A stretch of 64,000 nucleotides of DNA from Catellatospora vulcania (GTDB lineage: Bacteria; Actinomycetota; Actinomycetes; Mycobacteriales; Micromonosporaceae), in the NCBI RefSeq assembly GCF_009720385.1, contig NZ_WARX01000001.1, positions 62,001 to 126,000 of the forward strand, in the 5' to 3' direction. How positions within the stretch are numbered: the stretch's first letter is position 1; each line of letters begins with the position of its first letter. A program made the translations under genes and the position numbers. Under the pieces are notes generated by a model. That model ran no database searches and was not told the origin of the DNA. It worked only from the letters and a program-made list of their open reading frames with translations. Of this stretch, positions 33,567-41,364 are shown piece by piece.

Positions 33567-33950
33567 AAACCGGGGCGTATCACCTGTCTTTTGCAGCATT
33601 TCAGACACGCCGAGTAGCCCGGTGTTGCCGCTGGTCTCAGTCGTTGATTACGCTCTAGGGCAGCACAGCCGCGAAGCGCCCGATCTTGCGGGGCGGCGCA
33701 ACCGGAGCTCGGTTCAGACGGATACGTTCGCCAAACGGCCGTCCACCCCCAGTCCTATGCCTGCCGCAGACTGATCGCACGCTCCAGGCGTGTCCACGCC
33801 GTCGTATGTGGACGGTGGCGGAACGCTGTCGTGACTGCGCAAAAACTCCCGTAGCGCTCTGGATGAGCACCACGGGTTTCCGAGGCCGCCCGGCCGCCAA
33901 CTGTCGTTAGAAGACCCGGGCTGCCCCGGCCAATCGAGGGAAGGAATCCA
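33551..33950 (+). promoter_or_regulatory. Long rho 5' leader with candidate promoter
   Basis: TAGGAT at 33551-33556, inside the end of thrB, is a candidate -10 box, giving an untranslated leader near 390 nt. The region is less GC-rich than genes around it and contains small stems such as GTCCAC/GTGGAC (33792-33813). No supported ORF or RNA family is seen in it. Rho is autoregulated through its leader in other bacteria, so a similar role is plausible. Confidence 0.4.
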
Positions 33951-35876
33951 TTGAGCGACACCACCGACATGACGTCGGATGTCTCCCACGTCGCTGACGA
34001 CGCCTCCACCGGCCGGCGCCGCCGCTCCGCCGGCAGCGGTCTCTCCGCGAAGCTGCTGCCCGAGTTGCAGACCATGGCAGCGGGGTTGGGTATCACGGGC
34101 ACCGCACGCATGCGCAAGGGCGAGCTGATCGCCGCGATCACGGCCAGCCAGGGCGGCGGCGCACCGCGCCCCCGTGCTGACGTCGCCGCGGCCGCTGCTC
34201 CGGCTCGCGAGGAGGTGCGGGCCGAGGTCCGCGAGGCGGCGGGCGAGCCCGCGCCGACAGCAGCTGAGGGCACCGAACCGCGTGGCGAGCGCCGTAGCCG
34301 CCGCGCTCCGGAGCCCCGTGGTGAGGCGGAGGCGCCGGCCGAGGGCCGCGAGAACCGTCGCGAGTCCCGCCGTGAGCGCGCCGAGCGAGGCGACCGGGGT
34401 GACCGGCCCGAGCGCGGCGCCGACCGGCCCGAGCGCGGGGAGCGCACCGCCGAGCGTGGTGACCGTGCTGAGCGTGGTGACCGGCCCGAGCGCGGGGAGC
34501 GTGCCGAGCGCGGCGACCGGCCGGAGCGCGGGGAGCGTGCCGCCGACCGCGGCAACGACCGCGGTCCGGACCGTGGCGGCGACCGGGGTCCCGACCGGGG
34601 TGGCTTCGACGGTGACGAGGACGGTGACGGCCGTCGTGGCCGGCGCAGCCGGTTCCGCGACCGCCGCCGGGGCCGCGAGCGCGGCGAGACCGTCGGCGCT
34701 GCCGGCGGCGGCGGTGGCGGTGAGCCGCATGTGGGCGAGGACGACGTGCTCGTGCCGGTCGCCGGCATCGTGGACGTGCTGGACAACTACGCCTTCGTGC
34801 GCACGACCGGCTACCTCTCCGGCCCCAACGACGTCTACGTGTCGATGTCGCAGGTCAAGAAGTACGGCCTGCGCCGCGGCGACGCCATCACCGGCGCCGT
34901 CAAGGCCAGCCCGCGCGACGGCGAGCAGCGGCGGGACAAGTACAACCCGCTGGTGCGCCTGGACACCGTCAACGGCATGGAGCCCGACGAGGCCCGCCGC
35001 CGTGGCGAGTTCTACAAGCTCACTCCGCTGTACCCGCAGGACCGCCTGCGCCTGGAGACCGAGCCGCACATCCTCACCACCCGGGTCATCGACCTGGTCA
35101 TGCCGATCGGCAAGGGCCAGCGTGCGCTGATCGTGTCCCCGCCCAAGGCCGGCAAGACCATGGTCCTGCAGGCGCTGGCGAACGCGATCACGACGAACAA
35201 CCCGGAGTGCCACCTGATGGTGGTGCTGGTGGACGAGCGGCCTGAAGAGGTCACCGACATGCAGCGCTCGGTCAAGGGCGAGGTCATCGCCTCGACGTTC
35301 GACCGGCCGCCGCAGGACCACACCACCGTCGCCGAGCTGGCGATCGAGCGGGCCAAGCGCCTGGTCGAGCTGGGTCACGACGTGGTGGTGCTGCTGGACT
35401 CGATCACGCGTCTGGGCCGGGCCTACAACCTGGCCGCGCCGGCCTCCGGCCGCATCCTGTCCGGTGGTATCGACTCGACCGCGCTGTACCCGCCCAAGCG
35501 CTTCCTCGGCGCCGCCCGCAACATCGAGAACGGCGGTTCGCTCACCATCCTCGCCACGGCGCTGGTGGAGACGGGCTCCATGATGGACACGGTCATCTTC
35601 GAGGAGTTCAAGGGCACGGGTAACGCCGAGCTCAAGCTCGACCGGAAGATCGCCGACAAGCGCATCTTCCCGGCCATCGACATCGACCCGTCCGGCACCC
35701 GCAAGGAGGAGATCCTGCTGGCGCCGGAGGAGCTGGTCATCGTGCACAAGCTCCGCAAGGTCCTGCACTCGCTGGACTCGCAGGCGGCCCTGGATCTGCT
35801 GCTCGACAAGCTCAAGCAGACCCGGACCAACATCGAGTTCCTGATGCAGATCGCGAAGTCGACGCCGAACGAGTAA
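33951..35876 (+). CDS. rho: Transcription termination factor Rho with disordered insert
   Basis: The 641-residue RNA helicase terminates transcription as a hexameric ring. A Rho N-terminal helical domain spans about residues 30-70. A 150-residue Arg/Gly/Asp/Glu/Pro insert (about 85-255) follows, then the cold-shock-like RNA-binding domain (VAGIVDVLDNYAFVRT), and the RecA-type ATPase with Walker A PKAGKT (Lys402). It is much longer than E. coli Rho (419), due to the insert seen in many actinobacteria. TTG is the start: AAGGA lies 5 nt upstream and no ATG fits. Confidence 0.96.
   Translation: MSDTTDMTSDVSHVADDASTGRRRRSAGSGLSAKLLPELQTMAAGLGITGTARMRKGELIAAITASQGGGAPRPRADVAAAAAPAREEVRAEVREAAGEPAPTAAEGTEPRGERRSRRAPEPRGEAEAPAEGRENRRESRRERAERGDRGDRPERGADRPERGERTAERGDRAERGDRPERGERAERGDRPERGERAADRGNDRGPDRGGDRGPDRGGFDGDEDGDGRRGRRSRFRDRRRGRERGETVGAAGGGGGGEPHVGEDDVLVPVAGIVDVLDNYAFVRTTGYLSGPNDVYVSMSQVKKYGLRRGDAITGAVKASPRDGEQRRDKYNPLVRLDTVNGMEPDEARRRGEFYKLTPLYPQDRLRLETEPHILTTRVIDLVMPIGKGQRALIVSPPKAGKTMVLQALANAITTNNPECHLMVVLVDERPEEVTDMQRSVKGEVIASTFDRPPQDHTTVAELAIERAKRLVELGHDVVVLLDSITRLGRAYNLAAPASGRILSGGIDSTALYPPKRFLGAARNIENGGSLTILATALVETGSMMDTVIFEEFKGTGNAELKLDRKIADKRIFPAIDIDPSGTRKEEILLAPEELVIVHKLRKVLHSLDSQAALDLLLDKLKQTRTNIEFLMQIAKSTPNE
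34384..34604 (+). repeat. Tandem repeat coding the R/G/D/E/P insert of Rho
   Basis: Degenerate 24- to 36-bp units encode blocks such as DRPERGERAERG several times in a row. Such DNA can expand or contract in frame, so copy number may differ among strains. Confidence 0.75.
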
Positions 35877-35898
35877 CACCGCACCGTAAACACGGCGC

Positions 35899-35931
35899 AA
35901 GCGCCGGGCAGCCTCACGGCTCCCGGCGCTT
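35899..35931 (+). terminator. Terminator downstream of rho
   Basis: AAGCGCCGGG and CCCGGCGCTT form a 10-bp stem, with a nested AGCC/GGCT stem and TCAC loop, 23 bp after the rho stop. Confidence 0.8.
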
Positions 35932-35967
35932 CGTCGTGTCCGGACCGCGCCGGCCGGTATCGCGGCC

Positions 35968-36046
35968 GAGATCGCCCGACTTGCCAGGCAGGTGGGCGAA
36001 TGCCGGATCAAGATACGCACAGGTGCCTGGCAGGTCCGGCGATCAT
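35968..36046. repeat. Intergenic palindromic element, family C, copy C2
   Basis: Arms GAGATCGCCCGACTTGCC and the degenerate complement GGCAGGTCCGGCGATCAT enclose a loop of about 33 nt. It follows the rho terminator and precedes the glycosidase promoter. Confidence 0.8.
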
Positions 36047-36116
36047 GGCGGATGCGGGCCGGAGAACGGTCCGGCATCGGGGGATGTGCAATTACCTTTC
36101 GGGTTCTATTGTTTGT

Positions 36117-36133
36117 CTGAAGTTTTCCTTCAG
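36117..36133. promoter_or_regulatory. Operator-like inverted repeat CTGAAG-N5-CTTCAG
   Basis: CTGAAGTTTTCCTTCAG is embedded in an unusually AT-rich 60-bp tract, 76 bp before the GTG of the exported glycosidase-phosphatase. It probably marks its promoter/operator. The regulator is unknown. Confidence 0.45.
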
Positions 36134-36208
36134 GCATCCGCACTGCCGCGCGCGCCTCCCCGGAGGGGACTGCACTGGCGGCAGCACCCCACACCCCCGG
36201 GAGGAACC

Positions 36209-39200
36209 GTGCCTTCGCGAAGGCGGATACACCCCCTGCTCGTTGCCCTCACCGCGCTCTCCGTCACCGCAGGCGCGGCTCTGTCGCAGCCTGCCGCCGC
36301 GGCCGCGCCCGCAGCCCTGCCCGCCCCGGCCGGGCCCGCCCAGGGCGGTGCCGTCGTGGTCGGTCCCGACTACGTGGACACCCCGACCAGCACCCGTCCC
36401 GTGGCCCCCGGGGTCACGCTGACCTCGTTCGACCGGTACGACGCCCGCGGCTTCCTGCGCGCCGACGCGCTCTCCGTGGACCTGTCCGGCAGCGCCACCG
36501 TCGACTACGTGTTCCCGGGCGCGGTGGCCGCCACCCGGCCGCTGTCGCAGCAGCTGGCCGCCCGCGACGACAAGCGCGTCGTCGGCGCGGTCAACGGCGA
36601 CTTCTTCGACATCAACAACTCCGGCGCGGCGCAGGGCGTCGGCATCCAGGGCGGCGCGCTGATCCAGGCCCCGGTCGCCGGGCACCACAAGGCCGTCGGC
36701 TTCACCGCGGGTGACGTGGGCCGCCTGGTCGAGGTGTACTTCGACGGCACCGCCACGCCCGACGGCGGCGCGCCGATCGCGCTCACCGGCTTCAACACCC
36801 ACGTCCTGGCCGTGAACGCGGTCGGCGTCTTCACCGGCCTGTGGGGCGACGTCAGCCGCGCCCGGCCGGTGACCGGCGCGAGCCGGACCGCCGAGGTCGT
36901 GCTGCGTGACGGCGTGGTCGAGTCGGTCTCGGCGACGCCCGGCAGCGGCCCCATCGCCCAGGGCACCCAGGTGCTGCTGGGCCGCGAGGCGGGCGCGGAC
37001 GCGCTGGCCGCGCTGACCCCGGGCACCCGGGTCACGGTCGCCTACTCCCCGCGCAGCTCGGACGGGGCGGAGCTGACCACCGCCATCGGCGGCAACGCGT
37101 GGCTGCTGCGCGACGGCCAGGTCACCGGCGAGGCCGCGGTCGACGCGGACAACCCGCGCACCGCGGTCGGCTTCGACGCCACCGGCACGAAGATGTACCT
37201 GCTCACCGTGGACGGGCGGCAGGCCGACAGCCACGGGCTGACCCTGCGCGACCTGGCCGTGATGATGCAGCGCCTGGGCGCGCACGACGCGCTCAACCTC
37301 GACGGCGGCGGATCGTCGACGATGCTCGCCCGCGAGCCCGGCACCGCAGTCCCGCAGATCGAGAACGCGCCGTCCGACGGCAGCGAGCGGCCCACGCCCA
37401 ACGGCCTGGCGGTGCTGTCACCGGTCGGCAGCGGGCGGCTGCACGGCTTCTGGGTGGAGACCGCGACGGCCCCGATGACCGCCCCCACCCTCAACGACGT
37501 ACGCGGGGGACGGCCGGACCGGGTGTTCCCCGGGCACTCCCGGCGGCTGACCGCGGCCGGGTACGACGAGAGCTTCGGCCCCGCCGCGGGCGCCGCGTCC
37601 TGGAGGGTGTTCCCGGCCCTGTCCGGCCGCGTCACCGACGGGTCCTTCCGTGGGCTGCTGCCGGGCGAGGCGACCGTCACCGCGTACCGCGGGGCGGCGT
37701 CCGGGCAGCTCGTCATGACGGTGCTGAACAGGCTGGAGCGGATCAGCCCGACCACCGGGCGGCTGTCGCTGGCCGGGGCGGGCAGCACCGGCGGCTTCGG
37801 CGTGCTGGGCTTCGACCGCGACGCGCTGAGCGCACCGATCGAGGCCGGCGAGGTCGAGCTGAGCTACGACACGTCGATCGTGGACGTGGCCCCGGACGGC
37901 GCGGGCGGCTTCCGGGTCACCGGTAGGGCCGACGGCGGCACCGTGGTCGAATTGACGGTCGACGGCAAGACGACCCGGGTCGGCGTCACCGTGGGCTCGC
38001 GCGAGGTGGTCGTCGCGAACTTCGACGACGCCGCCGCCTGGAAGTGCACCACCGCCCGTGCGACCTGCGCGGTCTCCGCCGTGCCGGGCCACGACGGGCT
38101 GGGCCTGCGCATGTCGTACGACTTCACCCAGTCCACCGGCACCCGCACCTCGTACGCGACCCCGCCGGCGCTCATCGAACTGCCCGGACAGCCGCTCGCG
38201 GTCAGCATGTGGGTCAACCCGGAGGCCGGGCGCGGCGAGTGGGCGCGGCTGCAGGTGTACGACGCCACCGGCGCGCTCGTCCCCGCGTTCAGCGGGCCGT
38301 ACCTCACCGCCACCGGCTGGCAGAAGATCGAGTTCCCGGTGCCGGCCGGACTGCAGTACCCGCTGAAGTTCCGCTGGTTCTACCCGGCGGAGATCAAACC
38401 GGAGGCCTCCTACACGAACGCGATCGTCATCGACGACCTCGCGGTCAAGCTCCCGGCCACCATCGACGTGCCGGCCGACCCGGCGTACCAGCGGGACTTC
38501 GTGATCCGCGACGGCGCCGCGGCCGACGAGAAGTGGCGCTTCGCGGTGATGTCCGACGCCCAGTTCGTGGCCCGCAACCCCGACAGCGACCTGGTCCGCA
38601 ACGCCCGGCGCACGCTACGCGAGATCAAGGCCGCCGCGCCGGACTTCCTCATCGTCAACGGCGACTTCGTCGACGAGGCGGCCCCGGCCGACATCGCGCT
38701 GGCCAAGCAGATCCTCGACGAGGAACTCGGCGGCACGCTGCCGTACTACTACGTGCCCGGCAACCACGAGATCATGGGACCGGGCAACCTGGACAACTGG
38801 CGGGCCGTGTTCGGCGACACCCACCGCGTCGTCGACCACAAGGGCACCCGGTTCGTCATGCTCGACTCCTCGAAGGGCACGCTGCGCGGCGGCGGGTTCG
38901 ACCAGGTGCTGATGCTGCGCCAGGCGCTCGACGAGGCGGCGGACGACCCGGCGATCGGCTCGGTCGCGGTGTTCTTCCACCACCCGCCCCGCGACCCCAC
39001 CCCGGTGCAGGCCAGCGAGCTTGCCGAGGCGAAGGAGGTCGCCACCGTGGAACGCTGGCTGGCCGACTTCCAGTGGGCCTCGGGCAAGGGCGCGGCCATG
39101 GTGAACAGCCACGTCGGCACGTTCGCGGCCAGTGAGGTCGACGGGGTGCCGTACCTGATCAACGGGAACTCGGGCAAGGCCCCGTCCACCTCGCCCGCCG

Positions 39201-39610
39201 AGGGCGGCTTCACCGGCTGGACCATGGTCGGCGTCGACCCGGTCAGCCCGCTGGAGTGGCTGGTGCCGCGGCTGTTCCCGCAGGCCGGGGTGAACGGCTG
39301 GTTCCACGCCGAGATCCGCCCGCACGTGGACGCGCTGGACCTGACCGCGCCCGCGACGCTCGCCGTCGGCGCGACCGGGCCGGTGTCGGCGGTGGTCACC
39401 CAGGGCGACCGGGCCGTCCCGGTGGCCTACCCGGTGTCCGCGGACTGGGCGGGCACGGTCCACATCGGCCCGGCCCGGACGGCTCCGCGTGACGCGGTCG
39501 CCGCGTACGACCCGGCGACCGGACAACTCACCGCCCTGCGTCAGGGCACGGCAACCTTGACGGTGACCGTCAACGCCGTCACCACGACAGCGACGGTCAC
39601 CGTGTCCTGA
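36209..39610 (+). CDS. Exported phosphodiester glycosidase-metallophosphatase fusion
   Basis: The 1133-residue protein has a signal peptide ending at PAAAAAPA (about residue 30). A phosphodiester glycosidase (NAGPA/DUF2233) domain spans about 60-410, with NGDFFD near 129 and LNLDGGGSST near 360. Ig- and jelly-roll-like modules follow to about 760. A calcineurin-like metallophosphatase domain (about 770-1040) shows MSDAQF, NGDFVDE and GNHE as its metal motifs. A Big2-like Ig domain ends it. It may release sugars from phosphodiester-linked glycans and then free phosphate outside the cell. GGAGG 4 nt before the GTG fixes the start and excludes a 91-codon extension. Confidence 0.85.
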   Translation: MPSRRRIHPLLVALTALSVTAGAALSQPAAAAAPAALPAPAGPAQGGAVVVGPDYVDTPTSTRPVAPGVTLTSFDRYDARGFLRADALSVDLSGSATVDYVFPGAVAATRPLSQQLAARDDKRVVGAVNGDFFDINNSGAAQGVGIQGGALIQAPVAGHHKAVGFTAGDVGRLVEVYFDGTATPDGGAPIALTGFNTHVLAVNAVGVFTGLWGDVSRARPVTGASRTAEVVLRDGVVESVSATPGSGPIAQGTQVLLGREAGADALAALTPGTRVTVAYSPRSSDGAELTTAIGGNAWLLRDGQVTGEAAVDADNPRTAVGFDATGTKMYLLTVDGRQADSHGLTLRDLAVMMQRLGAHDALNLDGGGSSTMLAREPGTAVPQIENAPSDGSERPTPNGLAVLSPVGSGRLHGFWVETATAPMTAPTLNDVRGGRPDRVFPGHSRRLTAAGYDESFGPAAGAASWRVFPALSGRVTDGSFRGLLPGEATVTAYRGAASGQLVMTVLNRLERISPTTGRLSLAGAGSTGGFGVLGFDRDALSAPIEAGEVELSYDTSIVDVAPDGAGGFRVTGRADGGTVVELTVDGKTTRVGVTVGSREVVVANFDDAAAWKCTTARATCAVSAVPGHDGLGLRMSYDFTQSTGTRTSYATPPALIELPGQPLAVSMWVNPEAGRGEWARLQVYDATGALVPAFSGPYLTATGWQKIEFPVPAGLQYPLKFRWFYPAEIKPEASYTNAIVIDDLAVKLPATIDVPADPAYQRDFVIRDGAAADEKWRFAVMSDAQFVARNPDSDLVRNARRTLREIKAAAPDFLIVNGDFVDEAAPADIALAKQILDEELGGTLPYYYVPGNHEIMGPGNLDNWRAVFGDTHRVVDHKGTRFVMLDSSKGTLRGGGFDQVLMLRQALDEAADDPAIGSVAVFFHHPPRDPTPVQASELAEAKEVATVERWLADFQWASGKGAAMVNSHVGTFAASEVDGVPYLINGNSGKAPSTSPAEGGFTGWTMVGVDPVSPLEWLVPRLFPQAGVNGWFHAEIRPHVDALDLTAPATLAVGATGPVSAVVTQGDRAVPVAYPVSADWAGTVHIGPARTAPRDAVAAYDPATGQLTALRQGTATLTVTVNAVTTTATVTVS

Positions 39611-39673
39611 CCCGACCCGATCCTGCCCCTCCCACCCGGCCACCGGCCCGCCAGGCCGGCCGGTCTGAGCGGC

Positions 39674-39735
39674 ACCTCTCCAACACTCGCGGCCACATAA
39701 GCCCCCGGAGGCCGCGAGTCTTGAAGAGTTGCGCC
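39674..39735. repeat. Intergenic palindromic element, family G, degenerate copy G2
   Basis: An inner perfect 10-bp stem ACTCGCGGCC/GGCCGCGAGT (39685-39719) is flanked by partly paired CTCTCCAAC and CTTGAAGAGTTGCGC. The outer parts resemble the arms of the 64-bp palindrome at 63882-63945. It sits in the convergent gap before the Uma2 gene. Confidence 0.6.
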
Positions 39736-39754
39736 AGGAGGGAGGCCGGGCTGG

Positions 39755-40342
39755 TCAGGGGATGAGGTCGGTGACGGGGATGGCGGCCCAGTCGAGGCGG
39801 GGGACGGAGATGACGTCGCCGGGGTGGAACACGCCGGTGGACTCGTACACGTCGGTCTCGTCCAGCTGGTAGGTGTGCACCACGAGTTCGGGCAGCGGCT
39901 CGATGCGCCAGTAGCAGGGGATGCCCGCGTCGGCGTACTCGGCGTGTTTGTGCTTGCGGTCGGCGGTCTGCGTGCCGGGGCTGACGATCTCGACGGCCAG
40001 CAGCACGACCTTGGGCGGGAAGCTGAACCAGTCGAGGTTCACCGCGTCCCGGCGTACGACCAGCACGTCGGGGTTGCGCCGGTGGTCGTCGGCGAGGCGG
40101 ATCTCCTGCTCGTGCAGCGCGGTCAGGTGCTCCGGGCACCGGCGGAGCAGGCTGGTCACGAGCCTCATCATGACGATCTGATGCCGGGCTGTCGGGGGAG
40201 TCATGACGTGCAGCACTCCGTCCACGAGCTCGATCCGGGGATCCGGGGGCAGGGCGTCGTACTCGTCAGGGGTGACCGTCACCGCGCTGGGCAGCGTGAT
40301 GTGCGCCCCGTCCTGGGCGACCTTCGGCAACGGCCTGGTCAT
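39755..40342 (-). CDS. Uma2-family (DUF820) PD-(D/E)XK nuclease-like protein
   Basis: The 195-residue protein matches the Uma2 family, abundant in actinobacteria and cyanobacteria. PDVLVV carries the first catalytic Asp, and LAVEIVSPGT with a downstream Asp-Arg-Lys-HK gives the E-x-K like part of the restriction-endonuclease fold; AEYADAGIPCYWRIEP is characteristic. Its nucleic-acid target and biological role are unknown. AGAGGA lies 6 nt before the ATG. A possible -10 box TAACAT (minus strand, 40374-40379) overlaps the edge of repeat A3. It is downstream of the RNA repair pair on the same strand. Confidence 0.85.
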   Translation of the reverse strand: MTRPLPKVAQDGAHITLPSAVTVTPDEYDALPPDPRIELVDGVLHVMTPPTARHQIVMMRLVTSLLRRCPEHLTALHEQEIRLADDHRRNPDVLVVRRDAVNLDWFSFPPKVVLLAVEIVSPGTQTADRKHKHAEYADAGIPCYWRIEPLPELVVHTYQLDETDVYESTGVFHPGDVISVPRLDWAAIPVTDLIP

Positions 40343-40375
40343 CTCGTCCTCTCACACCGACATCTGTCCATCAAT

Positions 40376-40427
40376 GTTAAGAAGGGCACCTTCCTCTACC
40401 AATAGCGATGGCAAGGTGCCCTTCCTT
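40376..40427. repeat. Intergenic palindromic element, family A, copy A3
   Basis: It matches the consensus almost completely: GTTAAGAAGGGCACCTTCC, loop with ATAGCGATG, then AAGGTGCCCTTCCTT. It separates the RNA repair pair from the Uma2 gene. Confidence 0.92.
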
Positions 40428-40461
40428 CGGGCGGGGAGATTTGTCCGGATGGCGAGGTGGG

Positions 40462-41343
40462 TCAGAAGTTGCCCTCGGCGACCTGGAAGACGGTGAGGCC
40501 CAGGTCGCGCCACATGCGCACGACCTGGTTGCGGTCGTCGAGGACGGCCACGACGTACCAGGCGTGGCGGATGTCGTGCTCGAAGATCTCGCGCTTGACC
40601 ACGGAGTCCTTGCGCTGGTCACCGGTGACGCGCATGTGCAGCGCCGCGTACGGGACGCCGACGTGCTGGTCCAGCCAGGCGGCGGTGGACTCGCGGCAGG
40701 CGTCGACGCGGCCGGAGCAGTAGACGATCGCGTGGCCCGCGGCGTGCAGGGCGCGGACCGCGTCGATCACCGGCTGGTGCGGCAGGTCGAGGTGGACGCG
40801 GGTGTGGTCGTACGGGCTGCGGTCGCCCATCAGCGCCACCGTGCCGTCGAGGTCCACCAGCACCGCCCGGGGCAGCTCCGGGTTCGGCTCGTAGACCAGG
40901 CGCGGACCGGGCGACGGCAGCACGAGCGGCTCGCGGTGGCCGGCGAGGTAACGCTCGTGAAAGCGCTCGATGACCTCGGCGCCGACCCGCTCGGCCTCGG
41001 GCCGGGCCGCGTCGCGCTCCAGGCAGACGGCCAGCGGCACGTCGGTGAAGTCGCGAAGTACGACCCGCGCGCCGCAGTCGACGGCGAGGTCGGCCAGCTC
41101 GCGTACGACCCGGGCGCGCAGGTTGGTGTCGTCGCAGATCACGTCCGCGCCCGCCTTCAGCAGCGCCTCGACCTGCGCCCGCTGCGCCACGGTGACCTGC
41201 CGCTCCGCCCAGCCCTCACCGAGGTTGCCGCCGTGCAGCATGCGCCGCAGGTCGTCGCGGTTGACCCGGACGCCGGGCTGGTCCTTGGCCCAGGTGGTCT
41301 TGCCCGAGCCGGGCAGGCCGCGGGTGATGGTGAGGGTGGGCAT
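40462..41343 (-). CDS. T4 Pnk-like polynucleotide 5'-kinase/3'-phosphatase
   Basis: The 293-residue protein has the two domains of phage T4 Pnk in the same order and almost the same numbering. The P-loop kinase has GLPGSGKT at 9-16 (Lys15), a VNRDDLRR general-base/Arg region at 28-35 and a lid Arg near 127. The HAD phosphatase has DLDGT at 164-168, a CSGR motif and VLDDRNQVVRMWRDLG. In T4 it heals broken tRNA by removing 2',3'-cyclic phosphate and phosphorylating the 5' end. It starts 21 bp after the RNA ligase stop, with GGGAG upstream of the ATG, so the two are cotranscribed. Confidence 0.9.
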   Translation of the reverse strand: MPTLTITRGLPGSGKTTWAKDQPGVRVNRDDLRRMLHGGNLGEGWAERQVTVAQRAQVEALLKAGADVICDDTNLRARVVRELADLAVDCGARVVLRDFTDVPLAVCLERDAARPEAERVGAEVIERFHERYLAGHREPLVLPSPGPRLVYEPNPELPRAVLVDLDGTVALMGDRSPYDHTRVHLDLPHQPVIDAVRALHAAGHAIVYCSGRVDACRESTAAWLDQHVGVPYAALHMRVTGDQRKDSVVKREIFEHDIRHAWYVVAVLDDRNQVVRMWRDLGLTVFQVAEGNF

Positions 41344-41364
41344 CGCGTCTGGCTCCCGTCGTGG

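Noticed and set aside
33714-36194. 826-codon minus-strand frame opposite rho
   Set aside because: It is antisense to a clearly conserved rho gene and consists of Ala/Val/Arg-rich shadow sequence.
35936-36208. 91-codon N-terminal extension of the glycosidase
   Set aside because: It would cover repeat C2 and the AT-rich promoter region and place the signal peptide in the middle of the protein.
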